The position numbers were made by a program, and so were the translations under genes. From Palsa-601 sp963801185 (GTDB lineage: Bacteria > Actinomycetota > Acidimicrobiia > Acidimicrobiales > Bog-793), in contig CAWDDW010000003.1 of assembly GCA_963801185.1 (NCBI GenBank), forward strand, positions 124,001-188,000: DNA of 64,000 bases, given 5' to 3'. Below the pieces are notes generated by a model, which was given only the letters and a program-made list of their open reading frames with translations, was not told the origin of the DNA and made no database searches. This document shows positions 17,801 to 27,838 of the stretch, in pieces. Positions within the stretch are counted from its first letter, which is position 1, and each line of letters starts with the position of its first letter.

Positions 17801-20800
17801 GACGAGGAGCCATCCGCCACCCGAGACATCGGCGAGGACCGAGCGCGTACCGGGCGCTCCGGTGTAGGTCCCGTCGCCGGCCCCGGTGAACGTCGTCTGT
17901 TGGCCGTTCTCGGAGTAGAGCGTCACCGTGCCCTGGGTCGAGCCCGACAGGAAGACGTTCATCGAGTCGGTCCAGCCCTCTCCGAGCGGGCCGGAGTAGG
18001 TGTTGGCGGAGGTGTAGGACCGCGTGAACGCGAACGGGACCCCGGCGCTCGCGAGGCTCGCGTCGGTCTCGGTCGTCGAGTAAGCGCCTGTGGCGGTGTC
18101 GACTGGCTCGGCCTCGTACCCCGACGGGTTCGACGCGTCGATCCCGCCGCCGGTGCCATAGGTCTCAGCTTCGGGTGCAGGAGGCGGAGGACAGTAGATA
18201 TATCCACCTGCGGTCGTCGAGCTGCTCGTCGTCTCCCAGGTACCGTTCGGAGGCGTCGGACCGTTCACATCTCCGAACGGACTCGCGACGCTGCCGGCGC
18301 TGATGCCGACGACGCTCGTGCCGCAGCCCGGGGTGTAGGAGCCCTCGGCGTTCAGGTCGAGGCTCAGGCTCGAGGGATCCGCCGAGTCGCCCACGATCAG
18401 TCGGCCGAACTCGCCTGGGCCGGAGGCATCGAGCTGGAGCGTGCCGTATCCCGTCAACGCACCTCCGATACTCAGCACCTTCCCGGCCGGAACCTCGAGC
18501 GATCCCTCGAGATCGATGTCGCCACTGCCGCTGAACGCAGCGGTCGAGGTCACCGAGTCGATCCCGCCGAGCTTGAGCGTGCCCGAAGAGGTGTCTGACA
18601 CCGTCCCGGCACTCTTCGAGACCGGCGTCGAGCGCGGCCGTGCCGGTCCCGCCATACGAGACCGTGCCTGTCGACTCGTTGTCGATGTTGGGGTTGGGGT
18701 TGGCAGCGCTGTCGTTACTCGTGATCTGGCTGTCCGTGCCGAGACTGAGCGTCCCGGCGTTCTCGAGCACCGAGGAGGAGCCGTTGGTGTCGAAGATGAC
18801 CTCTGCATTCGAGCCAATCGCCATGGTGCCGTCGTTCACGAGAGTGAGTGAGTTGTCGATCGCCTCGTCGTAGCCCGATGAGCCAGTGACCGACACCGTG
18901 GCGCCCGAGGGGATCGTGAGTGTGCCCGGACCGGAGAGGGTCCCATCGACGGAAACGTTGAGATCTTCAATGACCCCGTCACCGCCTGCTGCGGGCTCGA
19001 GAATGCCCTCGAGATCGATGTCGCCACTGCCGCTGAACGCAGCGGTCGAGGTCACCGAGTCGATCCCGCCGAGCTTGAGCGTGCCCGAAGAGGTGTCTGA
19101 CACCGTCCCGGCACTCTTCGAGACCGGCGTCGAGCGCGGCCGTGCCGGTCCCGCCATACGAGACCGTGCCTGTCGACTCGTTGTCGATGTTGGGGTTGGG
19201 GTTGGCAGCGCTGTCGTTACTCGTGATCTGGCTGTCCGTGCCGAGACTGAGCGTCCCGGCGTTCTCGAGCACCGAGGAGGAGCCGTTGGTGTCGAAGATG
19301 ACCTCTGCATTCGAGCCAATCGCCATGGTGCCGTCGTTCACGAGAGTGAGTGAGTTGTCGATCGCCTCGTCGTAGCCCGATGAGCCAGTGACCGACACCG
19401 TGGCGCCCGAGGGGATCGTGAGTGTGCCCGGACCGGAGAGGGTCCCATCGACGGAAACGTTGAGATCTTCAATGACCCCGTCACCGCCTGCTGCGGGCTC
19501 GAGAATGCCCTCGAGATCGATGTCGCCACTGCCGCTGAACGCAGCGGTCGAGGTCACCGAGTCGATCCCGCCGAGCTTGAGCGTGCCCGAAGAGGTGTCT
19601 GACACCGTCCCGGCACTCTCGAGACCGGCGTCGAGCGCGGCCGTGCCGGTCCCGCCATACGAGACCGTGCCTGTCGACTCGTTGTCGATGTTGGGGTTGG
19701 GGTTGGCAGCGCTGTCGTTACTCGTGATCTGGCTGTCCGTGCCGAGACTGAGCGTCCCGGCGTTCTCGAGCACCGAGGAGGAGCCGTTGGTGTCGAAGAT
19801 GACCTCTGCATTCGAGCCAATCGCCATGGTGCCGTCGTTCACGAGAGTGAGTGAGTTGTCGATCGCCTCGTCGTAGCCCGATGAGCCAGTGACCGACACC
19901 GTGGCGCCCGAGGGGATCGTGAGTGTGCCCGGACCGGAGAGGGTCCCATCGACGGAAACGTTGAGATCTTCAATGACCCCGTCACCGCCTGCTGCGGGCT
20001 CGAGAATGCCCTCGAGATCGATGTCGCCACTGCCGCTGAACGCAGCGGTCGAGGTCACCGAGTCGATCCCGCCGAGCTTGAGCGTGCCCGAAGAGGTGTC
20101 TGACACCGTCCCGGCACTCTTCGAGACCGGCGTCGAGCGCGGCCGTGCCGGTCCCGCCATACGAGACCGTGCCTGTCGACTCGTTGTCGATGTTGGGGTT
20201 GGGGTTGGCAGCGCTGTCGTTACTCGTGATCTGGCTGTCCGTGCCGAGACTGAGCGTCCCGGCGTTCTCGAGCACCGAGGAGGAGCCGTTGGTGTCGAAG
20301 ATGACCTCTGCATTCGAGCCAATCGCCATGGTGCCGTCGTTCACGAGAGTGAGTGAGTTGTCGATCGCCTCGTCGTAGCCCGATGAGCCAGTGACCGACA
20401 CCGTGGCGCCCGAGGGGATCGTGAGTGTGCCCGGACCGGAGAGGGTCCCATCGACGGAAACGTTGAGATCTTCAATGACCCCGTCACCGCCTGCTGCGGG
20501 CTCGAGAATGCCCTCGAGATCGATGTCGCCACTGCCGCTGAACGCAGCGGTCGAGGTCACCGAGTCGATCCCGCCGAGCTTGAGCGTGCCCGAAGAGGTG
20601 TCTGACACCGTCCCGGCACTCTCGAGACCGGCGTCGAGCGCGGCCGTGCCGGTCCCGCCATACGAGACCGTGCCTGTCGACTCGTTGTCGATGTTGGGGT
20701 TGGGGTTGGCAGCGCTGTCGTTACTCGTGATCTGGCTGTCCGTGCCGAGACTGAGCGTCCCGGCGTTCTTGAGCACCGAGGAGGAGCCGTTGGTGTCGAA

Positions 20801-23561
20801 GATGACCTCTGCATTCGAGCCAATCGCCATGGTGCCGTCGTTCACGAGAGTGAGTGAGTTGTCGATCGCCTCGTCGTAGCCCGATGAGCCAGTGACCGAC
20901 ACCGTGGCGCCCGAGGGGATCGTGAGTGTGCCCGGACCGGAGAGGGTCCCATCGACGGAAACGTTGAGATCTTCAATGACCCCGTCACCGCCTGCTGCGG
21001 GCTCGAGAATGCCCTCGAGATCGATGTCGCCACTGCCGCTGAACGCAGCGGTCGAGGTCACCGAGTCGATCCCGCCGAGCTTGAGCGTGCCCGAAGAGGT
21101 GTCTGACACCGTCCCGGCACTCTTCGAGACCGGCGTCGAGCGCGGCCGTGCCGGTCCCGCCATACGAGACCGTGCCTGTCGACTCGTTGTCGATGTTGGG
21201 GTTGGGGTTGGCAGCGCTGTCGTTACTCGTGATCTGGCTGTCCGTGCCGAGACTGAGCGTCCCGGCGTTCTCGAGCACCGAGGAGGAGCCGTTGGTGTCG
21301 AAGATGACCTCTGCATTCGAGCCAATCGCCATGGTGCCGTCGTTCACGAGAGTGAGTGAGTTGTCGATCGCCTCGTCGTAGCCCGATGAGCCAGTGACCG
21401 ACACCGTGGCGCCCGAGGGGATCGTGAGTGTGCCCGGACCGGAGAGGGTCCCATCGACGGAAACGTTGAGATCTTCAATGACCCCGTCACCGCCTGCTGC
21501 GGGCTCGAGAATGCCCTCGAGATCGATGTCGCCACTGCCGCTGAACGCAGCGGTCGAGGTCACCGAGTCGATCCCGCCGAGCTTGAGCGTGCCCGAAGAG
21601 GTGTCTGACACCGTCCCGGCACTCTCGAGACCGGCGTCGAGCGCGGCCGTGCCGGTCCCGCCATACGAGACCGTGCCTGTCGACTCGTTGTCGATGTTGG
21701 GGTTGGCAGCGTTGTCGTTACTCGTGATCTGGCTGTCCGTGCCGAGACTGAGCGTCCCGGCGTTCTCGAGCACCGAGGAGGAGCCGTTGGTGTCGAAGAT
21801 GACCTCTGCATTCGAGCCAATCGCCATGGTGCCGTCGTTCACGAGAGTGAGTGAGTTGTCGATCGCCTCGTCGTAGCCCGATGAGCCAGTGACCGACACC
21901 GTGGCGCCCGAGGGGATCGTGAGTGTGCCCGGACCGGAGAGGGTCCCATCGACGGAAACGTTGAGATCGGTGACCGAGAGGGCTCCGCTTGTAGCCAGCT
22001 CGCCGTCTACTCCCAGGTCCCCACTCGAACTCGACGGCTTGGTCGTACTCGTGAGGGACAGCGACCCGGACACGTCGAGGCCGCCGGCGTTCGTGATGCC
22101 GGCGACGCTCTCTGTCTCGGACAGGCTGACAGGGAGGTTGTCGGCGTCCTCCGGTATGCAGGCCCACGCAGAGGAGCCGGGCACTTCTCCGGAGCTCCAG
22201 TTGCTCGCCGTACCCCAGTCGGACGAGCTCGTCCCGGTGAAGACGTCGGTGCAGGCAGGACCGCTCGTCGAGGTGGACGCAGTGAGGGTCGCCGGCGAGG
22301 AGTACTGCTCGGCCGAGTCGTAGGAGAAGAGGGAGAAGGAGTACTCGGTGATCGCCGAGAGGGAGGTGACGATATAGGAGGTCGTCGATCCGGAGACGTC
22401 GGCGACGAGGGTGCCTGCTGTCGGAGAGGAGGGAGGCGTCGGTCCGGTCGCCATCCGGATCATGACGCCGGTGAAGTTCGCACTCGTCGGGTTCGTCCAG
22501 GAGAAGGCGATCGAGGTCTCCGTCGTACCGGTCACCTTGAGCCCGGTGACCGCCGCCGGAGGGCCGCTCGCCGTCGTGGCGGTGATGGTCACAGCAGGCG
22601 AGTACTCGATCGGGCTCGTCGAGTGCGAGAAGAGCGCGTACGAGTAGGTCGTCGCCTTCGTGAGCGAGGAGTTGGTGTAGCTCGTCGTGGTCGAGGAGAG
22701 GTCTGCCACGAGGGTGCCTGCTGTCGGAAAGGAGGGAGGGACAGACCCGGTCAGCCTGCGGATCATGACGCCGGCGAAGTTCACACTCGTCGGGTTCGTC
22801 CAGGAGAGCGAGACAGATGTCGTCGTCACGGCACTCACGGTGAGATGGGTGATCTCGGCAGGAGCCGTCGTCACGGCGAAGGACCTCTTGGTGGCGTAGG
22901 TCGTGGCGCTGCTCATGGCGAATAACGAGAAGCCGTAGTGCGAGCCGCTGCTCAGGCCGGACACCTTGAATGAGGTGGCACTTTTCTTCGTCGTCGTGAC
23001 GAGCGTCCCCGAGCTCGGGCTCGGAGGCGCCTTGGAGCCCGAGGACTCCCGGATCATGACGCCCGCGAAGTCGCTGCTCGTCGGGTTCGTCCACGTCAAG
23101 GTGACCGAGGCGTCGGTGACCGAGGATGCCTTGGGCGAGGTCACGGCCTCGGGCGGAGTGGCCGTCACGACACTGACGGCCTTGGAGTAGCTGCCCGACG
23201 AGCTGAAGGAGAAGACCGAGTAGGCGTAGGCGGTCCCGATCTCCACCTTCTTGTCGGTCGTCTTGTCGATGGGCTTCTTCAGTCTGGCGACGAGCGTCCC
23301 CGAGCTCAGGCTCACAGGCGCCTTGGAGCCGGTCGCCCTTCGTATGACGACACCGGCGAAGCTCGAGGAGCTCGGGTTCTTCCACGACAGAGAGACCGAC
23401 GAGCCGGTCACCGAGCTCACCTTCAGGTGAGAGACGGCCGGCGGTGTCTCCGACCCGGACGACCACATGCCTCTCAGACCGAAAGCAGGGCTCGCGAGCG
23501 CGAGTACGCCGAGAGCGCCGAACAGCACCAAGAGCACGGCTCCTCGAAGCCTGATCCCCAT
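14834..23561 (-). CDS. Giant secreted RHS/YD-repeat protein, interrupted by single-base insertions
   Basis: Read with frame corrections, the gene encodes about 2,900 residues. A signal peptide (GAVLLVLFGALGVLALASPAFG) is followed by four fibronectin III-like domains (about 38-415), a short WGTASNWSSGEVP unit, seven 167-residue beta-rich repeats (about 530-1680), a DUF6531-type RHS entry domain (about 1815), about thirty YD repeats, the RHS core motif (YQLQARDLDPTTGSFLSQDP ... YYWDPSGR) and an 88-residue tail. Start ATG 23561 follows GGGGAG. RHS proteins form a shell around a C-terminal toxin or act as wall adhesins. Here the tail matches no toxin I know and no immunity gene follows. Four of the seven repeats carry one extra base that shifts the frame and soon meets a stop. 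As sequenced, only the first 810 codons or so and the last 1,260 or so are open. Confidence 0.8.
18514..21968. repeat. Seven near-identical 495-502 bp tandem repeats inside the RHS gene
   Basis: The landmark AACGTTGAGATC ends at 18965, 19467, 19968, 20470, 20971, 21473 and 21968, so the spacing is 502, 501, 502, 501, 502 and 495. Each unit encodes about 167 residues rich in Gly, Ser, Thr and Asn (SGPGTLTIPSGATVSVTG and similar), probably a beta-solenoid. The first unit in gene order lacks six bases, one Asn-Pro pair. Units differ by only a few bases (for example 20770), so amplification is recent. Units near 21121, 20118, 19116 and 18614 read CTCTTCGAG; those near 21620, 20619 and 19617 read CTCTCGAG. 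Confidence 0.9.
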
Positions 23562-23714
23562 GACTCCCCGCTCGCGAGATGGCTCGGCGCAGTCTGGCAC
23601 AAGAGGTGCAGGTCGGATCGTACACGAATGACGGCGTCGGAAACGCCGCCACTCTCGTCGTGCGGTCGATCCACGAGCCCGACGTGCCACAAGGTCCTGA
23701 GAGCACTACCGCTT

Positions 23715-24867
23715 TCAGCCCGCTGTCGCGGCCCGATCGTCCGCTCCGACCGGATCGAGCAACTCGTCGAGGTACGCCGCCGCCTCGCGATCTCGTGCCG
23801 GCACCCAGGCCCAGTAGATGTCGCAGGTGGTCGAGGTGCGGGCGTGTCCGAGGCGGTTGGAGACCGTTCGGAGGTCGATGCCGGCGCTGAGCAGCTCGGT
23901 GGCCACGAAGTGGCGCAGGTCATGGATGCGGACAGGACCGAGTCCGGCTTGTTCGCGAAGGATCTTCCAGCGTCTCGTGGTGAGCGACGGCCGCCAGGGG
24001 CGCTCGCCTCGGGCAGCGGACGAGAAGACGAAGGCGCCCGGATCGACTCCGCCGTGCTCGGCGACCAACACATCGTGCCACCCCTGCAGCGCGCTCACTG
24101 CGAGCGCCGTGAGCGAGACGACCCGCGGGCGATCGGTCTTGGTGCCCTTCACGAGGAGGCCGGCGCTCGTCTCGCAGACCGAGCTTCGAGATCCGCACGA
24201 CCCGGCCCTCGAGATCGACATCCCTCCAGCGGAGCGCACAGACCTCGCCCCGCCGGGCGCCCGTGGCGAGTGCGACAGCGATGAACGAAAAGAGCGCCGG
24301 ATCCGAGCCCCGTGCCAGCTCGAGGACTCGGCGGACTGCCCCAGCGCTCGGTGGGACGATGTCGGTCCTCGGAACCGGAGGCCGGGTCGCCGCCGAGACG
24401 GGGTTGTGCACGAGCCAGCCCCAGCGCACCGCCTGGGCGAAGGCGCGGTGCAAGACGACGTGCGCGTTGCGCACACGCCAGGGCCCGAGCCCCCGCGACC
24501 GCAGCTTCACGTAGAGGTCGTCACAGTCTCGGGCGCTCACCGTCCAGATCCGCAGCTCGCCGAGCGCCGGCTTCAGGTGGCGCTCGATCACCGAAGACCA
24601 GTCCGAGCGCGTCGTCGGGCTGAGCACGGCGGTGGCCATGAACTGGTCGAGCAGCTCGGCCACGCTCACGCCGTCACCGCCGTGGAGTGACCCGGTCGCC
24701 TCGACGACGAACCTCTGCAGGGCGCAGCGCGCCTCGGCCCTCGTGCCGTTGACCGTCCTTGACAACCGTCGGCGCTCGCCAGTGATCGGGTCGGGGCTGG
24801 CGATCACTTGGAGTCGCCAGCTCCCCCGGCCGCGGTAGGTCATCGTCCCGGTGCGAGGCTTGGTCAT
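23715..24867 (-). CDS. Tyrosine recombinase/integrase (frameshifted)
   Basis: This is the integrase of the inner element. It has an N-terminal arm-binding domain (GSWRLQVIASPDPITGERRR), a SAM-like core-binding domain (TTRSDWSSVIERHLKPALGE) and the catalytic domain with Arg in ATGARRGEVCALRW, Lys in LLVKGTKT, HDLRHFVA, LGHARTSTT and a C-terminal Tyr in CDIYWAW. So the full R-K-H-R-H-Y set is present. One extra base near 24181-24186 moves the second half into another frame; without it the protein would have about 383 residues. I chose the ATG at 24867 because homology starts there. It begins next to tRNA-Gly and would recombine at its 3' end. Confidence 0.85.
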
Positions 24868-24900
24868 CGCCCACATTGGCCGATTCCGAATCGCACCAAG

Positions 24901-24987
24901 ACTGCACCACGAATTCAACGGCGTTCTGCCTGCTCAGGAACCCTGTCGGCGAGACGGGGCGGCGCCGTATTGCACCATATTGCACCA
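24901..24987. repeat. AYTGCACCA repeats between integrase and tRNA
   Basis: ATTGCACCA occurs at 24969-24977 and 24979-24987 (period 10), with a third copy differing by one base at 24901-24909. They sit between the integrase start and the att site and are candidate arm-type integrase binding sites for the inner element. Confidence 0.4.
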
Positions 24988-25048
24988 GACTTACGGCACT
25001 AACCTGCCACTATTGGGCCACTGTAAGCTTGTGACCTGCATATTTTCT

Positions 25049-25094
25049 GAGAGCGGGCGACGAGAATCGAACTCGCGTTCTCAGCTTGGGAAGC
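25049..25094. repeat. Inner attachment site within tRNA-Gly
   Basis: This copy of the 46-base att repeat lies inside the intact tRNA gene, from its anticodon stem to three bases past its 3' end. Integration here keeps the tRNA whole, the usual strategy of tRNA-targeted elements. Confidence 0.85.
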
Positions 25095-25122
25095 TGATGT
25101 TCTGCCGCTGAACTACGCCCGC
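25052..25122 (-). tRNA. tRNA-Gly (anticodon CCC)
   Basis: On the minus strand the sequence folds into a full cloverleaf: acceptor GCGGGCG pairing with CGCCCGC, D arm GTTC/GAAC, anticodon stem TCAGC/GCTGA around TTCCCAA (anticodon CCC at 25088-25090), and a T arm with loop TTCGATT. The base after the acceptor stem is U, the usual discriminator of bacterial tRNA-Gly. CCA is not encoded. It reads GGG glycine codons. Its 3' half is repeated at 14632 and 6858, so it is the target of at least two integration events. Confidence 0.95.
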
Positions 25123-25221
25123 GACGCCACACACGATAGTGCCCGCCGACCGACAAGGCGAAGGTCGGCGGCAGCGACCGCCGGGGAGGACTCCCGGCCC
25201 CGGCTTGGTTAGCCTCACGAC

Positions 25222-25860
25222 ATGACCGGTGTAGCCGTCTACGTCGACCCGAGTTGCCCATGGGCGTGGATCACGTCCCGGTGGGTCAAAGAGGTCGCCC
25301 CCCAGCGTGATCTCGAGGTCACCTGGCCCTCCTACTGCCTGGAGATCCGCGACGACTACGGGGTCGCTCCCACGATGCCGGACGAACACCGCGAGCGAGC
25401 CATCGCCGCCCACGCGGTGGCGCACCGAATGCTCCGGATCTTCGAAGCGGCGCGGGCGCGCTCGGGCGAGGACGCCGTCGATGCGCTGTACACCGAATGG
25501 GGGCGACGCTTCTTCGTGCGTGACCGCGACGAAGACGACCAACTGCTTGCAGCGTGCATCGCTGCCTGCAACCTCGACAGCGACCTCGTCGACGCCGCCG
25601 ACGACGACAAGTGGGATGAGCCGATCGTCGAGTCGATGGAGGTCGCGTACGCCTTCGGCGGACCGAAGACCCAGACCCCGACGATCGTGATCGAAGGCTC
25701 ACCGCCCCACGGCTTCAAGGGCCCCGTGATGGCGCCGGCGCCGACTGGCGACGCGGCGCTCCGCATGTGGGACGCGATCCGCACGCTGTCGGAGGAGCCT
25801 GGTCTCTTCGAGATCACTCGGCCGCGGGCCAACGCACCCCGCCCTCCCGCCCTCGCCTGA
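25222..25860 (+). CDS. Mycothiol-dependent reductase, Rv2466c/DsbA-like family
   Basis: The 212-residue protein has the thioredoxin-like DsbA fold with an active-site CPWAW right after the first strand (VAVYVDPSCPWAW) and a cis-Pro loop KTQTPTIVIEG. Both match mycobacterial Rv2466c, which reduces nitro compounds and oxidised targets using mycothiol. The later segment GFKGPVMAPAPTGDAALRMWDA also matches. The presence of the family implies that the organism makes mycothiol, as most actinobacteria do. The ATG at 25222 is the only good start, without a clear ribosome binding site. It lies 100 bases from tRNA-Gly and opens the conserved chromosome beyond the island. Confidence 0.75.
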   Translation: MTGVAVYVDPSCPWAWITSRWVKEVAPQRDLEVTWPSYCLEIRDDYGVAPTMPDEHRERAIAAHAVAHRMLRIFEAARARSGEDAVDALYTEWGRRFFVRDRDEDDQLLAACIAACNLDSDLVDAADDDKWDEPIVESMEVAYAFGGPKTQTPTIVIEGSPPHGFKGPVMAPAPTGDAALRMWDAIRTLSEEPGLFEITRPRANAPRPPALA

Positions 25861-26041
25861 GCTGGCCCAATCCGCGTCGGCGGCTGGTCACCGGAGCCCT
25901 CCGACGGAATCCCAGCATCTCGTAACACTCGGGGCTACCATGCGCGAAGCAAACACGTCCTGGGCGCCCCGGCACAGCTCCTAGTCACCGCTGGCTTGCC
26001 CATGGCCGCACGAAGTCGTGCGTCAACGGGGAGGAGATGCG

Positions 26042-27784
26042 ATGGCCGGTGCAATCACTACTCCGCAGGGGAACCTAGGTACAGAAGGCCTCAAACGCGA
26101 CGTCGGGCTCTTAGGACTGACGTGGGCTTCGGAGGGGTCCATAATCGGTTCGGGATGGCTCTTCGCCGCCTTGTACGCGACCGAGATCGCCGGACCATCG
26201 GCGATTCTCGGCTGGATCATCGCCACGATCATCATCATCCCGCTGGCGCTTGTCCACGCGGAGCTCGGAAGCGTCTTCCCGGTCGCTGGCGGGACCAGCC
26301 GTTATCCCCACTACGCGTTCGGGAGCTTGGCCGGAGGGACGTTCGGTTGGTTCGCGTACATCCAGGCTGCGACGGTCGCTCCGATCGAGGTGCTCGCGGT
26401 GATTCAGTACATCTCAGTGGCGTCCTGGGCCAAGAGCTGGTACAAGCCAGCCGGACCCGGGCAGCTCGCCGGTTCGCTGCACGGCGCCGGCATCGCTGCT
26501 GCGATCGGGCTTCTGATCGTCTTCGTCATCATCAACCTCATCGGGATCCGCTGGTTGGCCACCGTCAACAGCTGGGTGACCTCGTGGAAGGTGCTCGTGC
26601 CGATCCTCGCGATCGCCGTCCTCATGATCACGCACTTCCACGGGGGCAACTTCACCGCCGGGGGAGGGTTCTTCCAGAAGACGGACGCCGCCAAGGACAT
26701 CCTCATCGCGATCCCGGGAGCCGGAATCGTGTTCTCGCTCCTCGGATTCGAGCAGGCGGTGCAGCTCGGAGGTGAGAGCCGGAACCCGAAGGACCTGCCG
26801 AAGGCGGTGATCTACGCCATCCTGCTTGGCGCGGGGATCTACATCCTCGCCCAAGTCGCCTTCATCGCAGCGCTCGATCCCACAGTCCTCACGCATTTCC
26901 ACTCGTGGTCCAACCTGACGACCGACACAGGACTGAACGCGGCACCGTACTACACGATCTCGAAGCTGGCCGGGCTGACCTGGCTGGCCTACGTCCTTCG
27001 TTTCGACGCAGTGGTCTCGCCTGGTGGAACGGGTCTCATCTACACGACGTCGACATCGCGGATCAGCTTCGGGTTGAGCAAGAACGGGTACATCCCGACC
27101 CTGTTCGAGAAGAACACCGGCAGGTCCAAGGTCCCTGCAGCAGGCATCATCATCTCGGCATGCGTGGGGGTGCTGTTCCTTCTTCCGTACCCGAGCTGGA
27201 ACAGCCTGGTCTCGATCGTGACGGGCGCGTCGGTCCTCATGTACGCCGGCGCTCCCCTGGCGCTCGGCGCTCTCCGGTTGTCGAAGCCAGACCTCCCGAG
27301 GAGCTACAGGATCCCGGCAGCCAACGTATTGGCTCCTCTGGCGTTCGCCGGGGCGAACCTGATCGTCTACTGGGCCGGTTGGTATACGGTCGGAACGCTG
27401 ATGATCGTGATCATCGTCGGCTACCTGCTGATGATTCTGTCGAATGCCCTCAACTTGAACGAAAAGAAGCCGGGCCTCGATGCGCGGCACGGCATGTGGA
27501 TCCCTGTGTACCTCGCCGGAATGGCGCTCATCTCCTACTTCGGTAATTTCGGGGCCCCCTACAAGCTGGTCGGTGGCATCGGGTGGTTCGGCAGCCACCT
27601 CGTCGGGCCCGACGGCAAGATCGGCCTCTGGTGGGACATGTTGATCGTGGTCGCCTTCAGCTTCGCCATCTACTTCTGGGCGCTAGCGACTCGACTGCCC
27701 GAGAGCGAGGTCGACCATTACATCCGTGACGTGTACCCACCTGAAGGTGAGATTGTCGACGCTCAGCCTGTTTCGGCCATCTAG
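26042..27784 (+). CDS. APC-superfamily amino acid permease
   Basis: The 580-residue protein has about twelve to fourteen hydrophobic segments and the features of the amino acid-polyamine-organocation family: the first-helix motif GLTWASEGSIIGSGWLF with its unwound Gly residues, then GGTSRYPHYAFG, and FSLLGFEQAVQLGGESRNPKDLPKA in helix 6 and the loop after it. It would import amino acids or related amines across the cell membrane with protons or by exchange. The ATG at 26042 follows GGAGGAG. It stands alone and meets the ABC exporter gene at a shared hairpin terminator. The substrate cannot be fixed from the sequence. Confidence 0.85.
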   Translation: MAGAITTPQGNLGTEGLKRDVGLLGLTWASEGSIIGSGWLFAALYATEIAGPSAILGWIIATIIIIPLALVHAELGSVFPVAGGTSRYPHYAFGSLAGGTFGWFAYIQAATVAPIEVLAVIQYISVASWAKSWYKPAGPGQLAGSLHGAGIAAAIGLLIVFVIINLIGIRWLATVNSWVTSWKVLVPILAIAVLMITHFHGGNFTAGGGFFQKTDAAKDILIAIPGAGIVFSLLGFEQAVQLGGESRNPKDLPKAVIYAILLGAGIYILAQVAFIAALDPTVLTHFHSWSNLTTDTGLNAAPYYTISKLAGLTWLAYVLRFDAVVSPGGTGLIYTTSTSRISFGLSKNGYIPTLFEKNTGRSKVPAAGIIISACVGVLFLLPYPSWNSLVSIVTGASVLMYAGAPLALGALRLSKPDLPRSYRIPAANVLAPLAFAGANLIVYWAGWYTVGTLMIVIIVGYLLMILSNALNLNEKKPGLDARHGMWIPVYLAGMALISYFGNFGAPYKLVGGIGWFGSHLVGPDGKIGLWWDMLIVVAFSFAIYFWALATRLPESEVDHYIRDVYPPEGEIVDAQPVSAI

Positions 27785-27801
27785 CCGACTTCAGAACCGG
27801 C

Positions 27802-27834
27802 ACAACGCCCGGGGCCATCGGCTCCGGGCGTTGT
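27802..27834. terminator. Hairpin between convergent permease and exporter genes
   Basis: ACAACGCCCGG (27802-27812) pairs perfectly with CCGGGCGTTGT (27824-27834) around an 11-base loop. It lies between two convergent stops and has no T run, so it may stop transcription from both sides in the manner of many high-GC terminators. Confidence 0.75.
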
Positions 27835-27838
27835 CGCG

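Larger units (their letters stand above)
14632..25094. mobile_element. Inner integrative element: integrase plus giant RHS gene
   Basis: A 46-base perfect direct repeat of the tRNA-Gly 3' region bounds the segment (14632-14677 and 25049-25094). The right copy is part of the intact tRNA and a tyrosine integrase begins about 185 bases from it, the usual arrangement for tRNA-targeted elements. The only other gene is one RHS/YD-repeat gene of about 8.7 kb, whose stop lies 157 bases from the left copy. No replication, conjugation or phage structural gene is seen, so it cannot transfer by itself as far as this sequence shows. Confidence 0.75.

Noticed and set aside
18165..21325. Separate genes starting MARMQRSSS inside the repeat region
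   Set aside because: That start is a shifted reading of the repeat unit itself; it changes to the true frame only at the inserted base.
18514..21968. CRISPR-like or satellite array
   Set aside because: Units are about 501 bp, contiguous, without spacers, and encode a continuing protein repeat.
14834..23561. Programmed frameshifting to join the RHS frames
   Set aside because: The insertions are in CTCTTCGAG, not a slippery run, and are absent from sister repeats; four successive shifts would be required.
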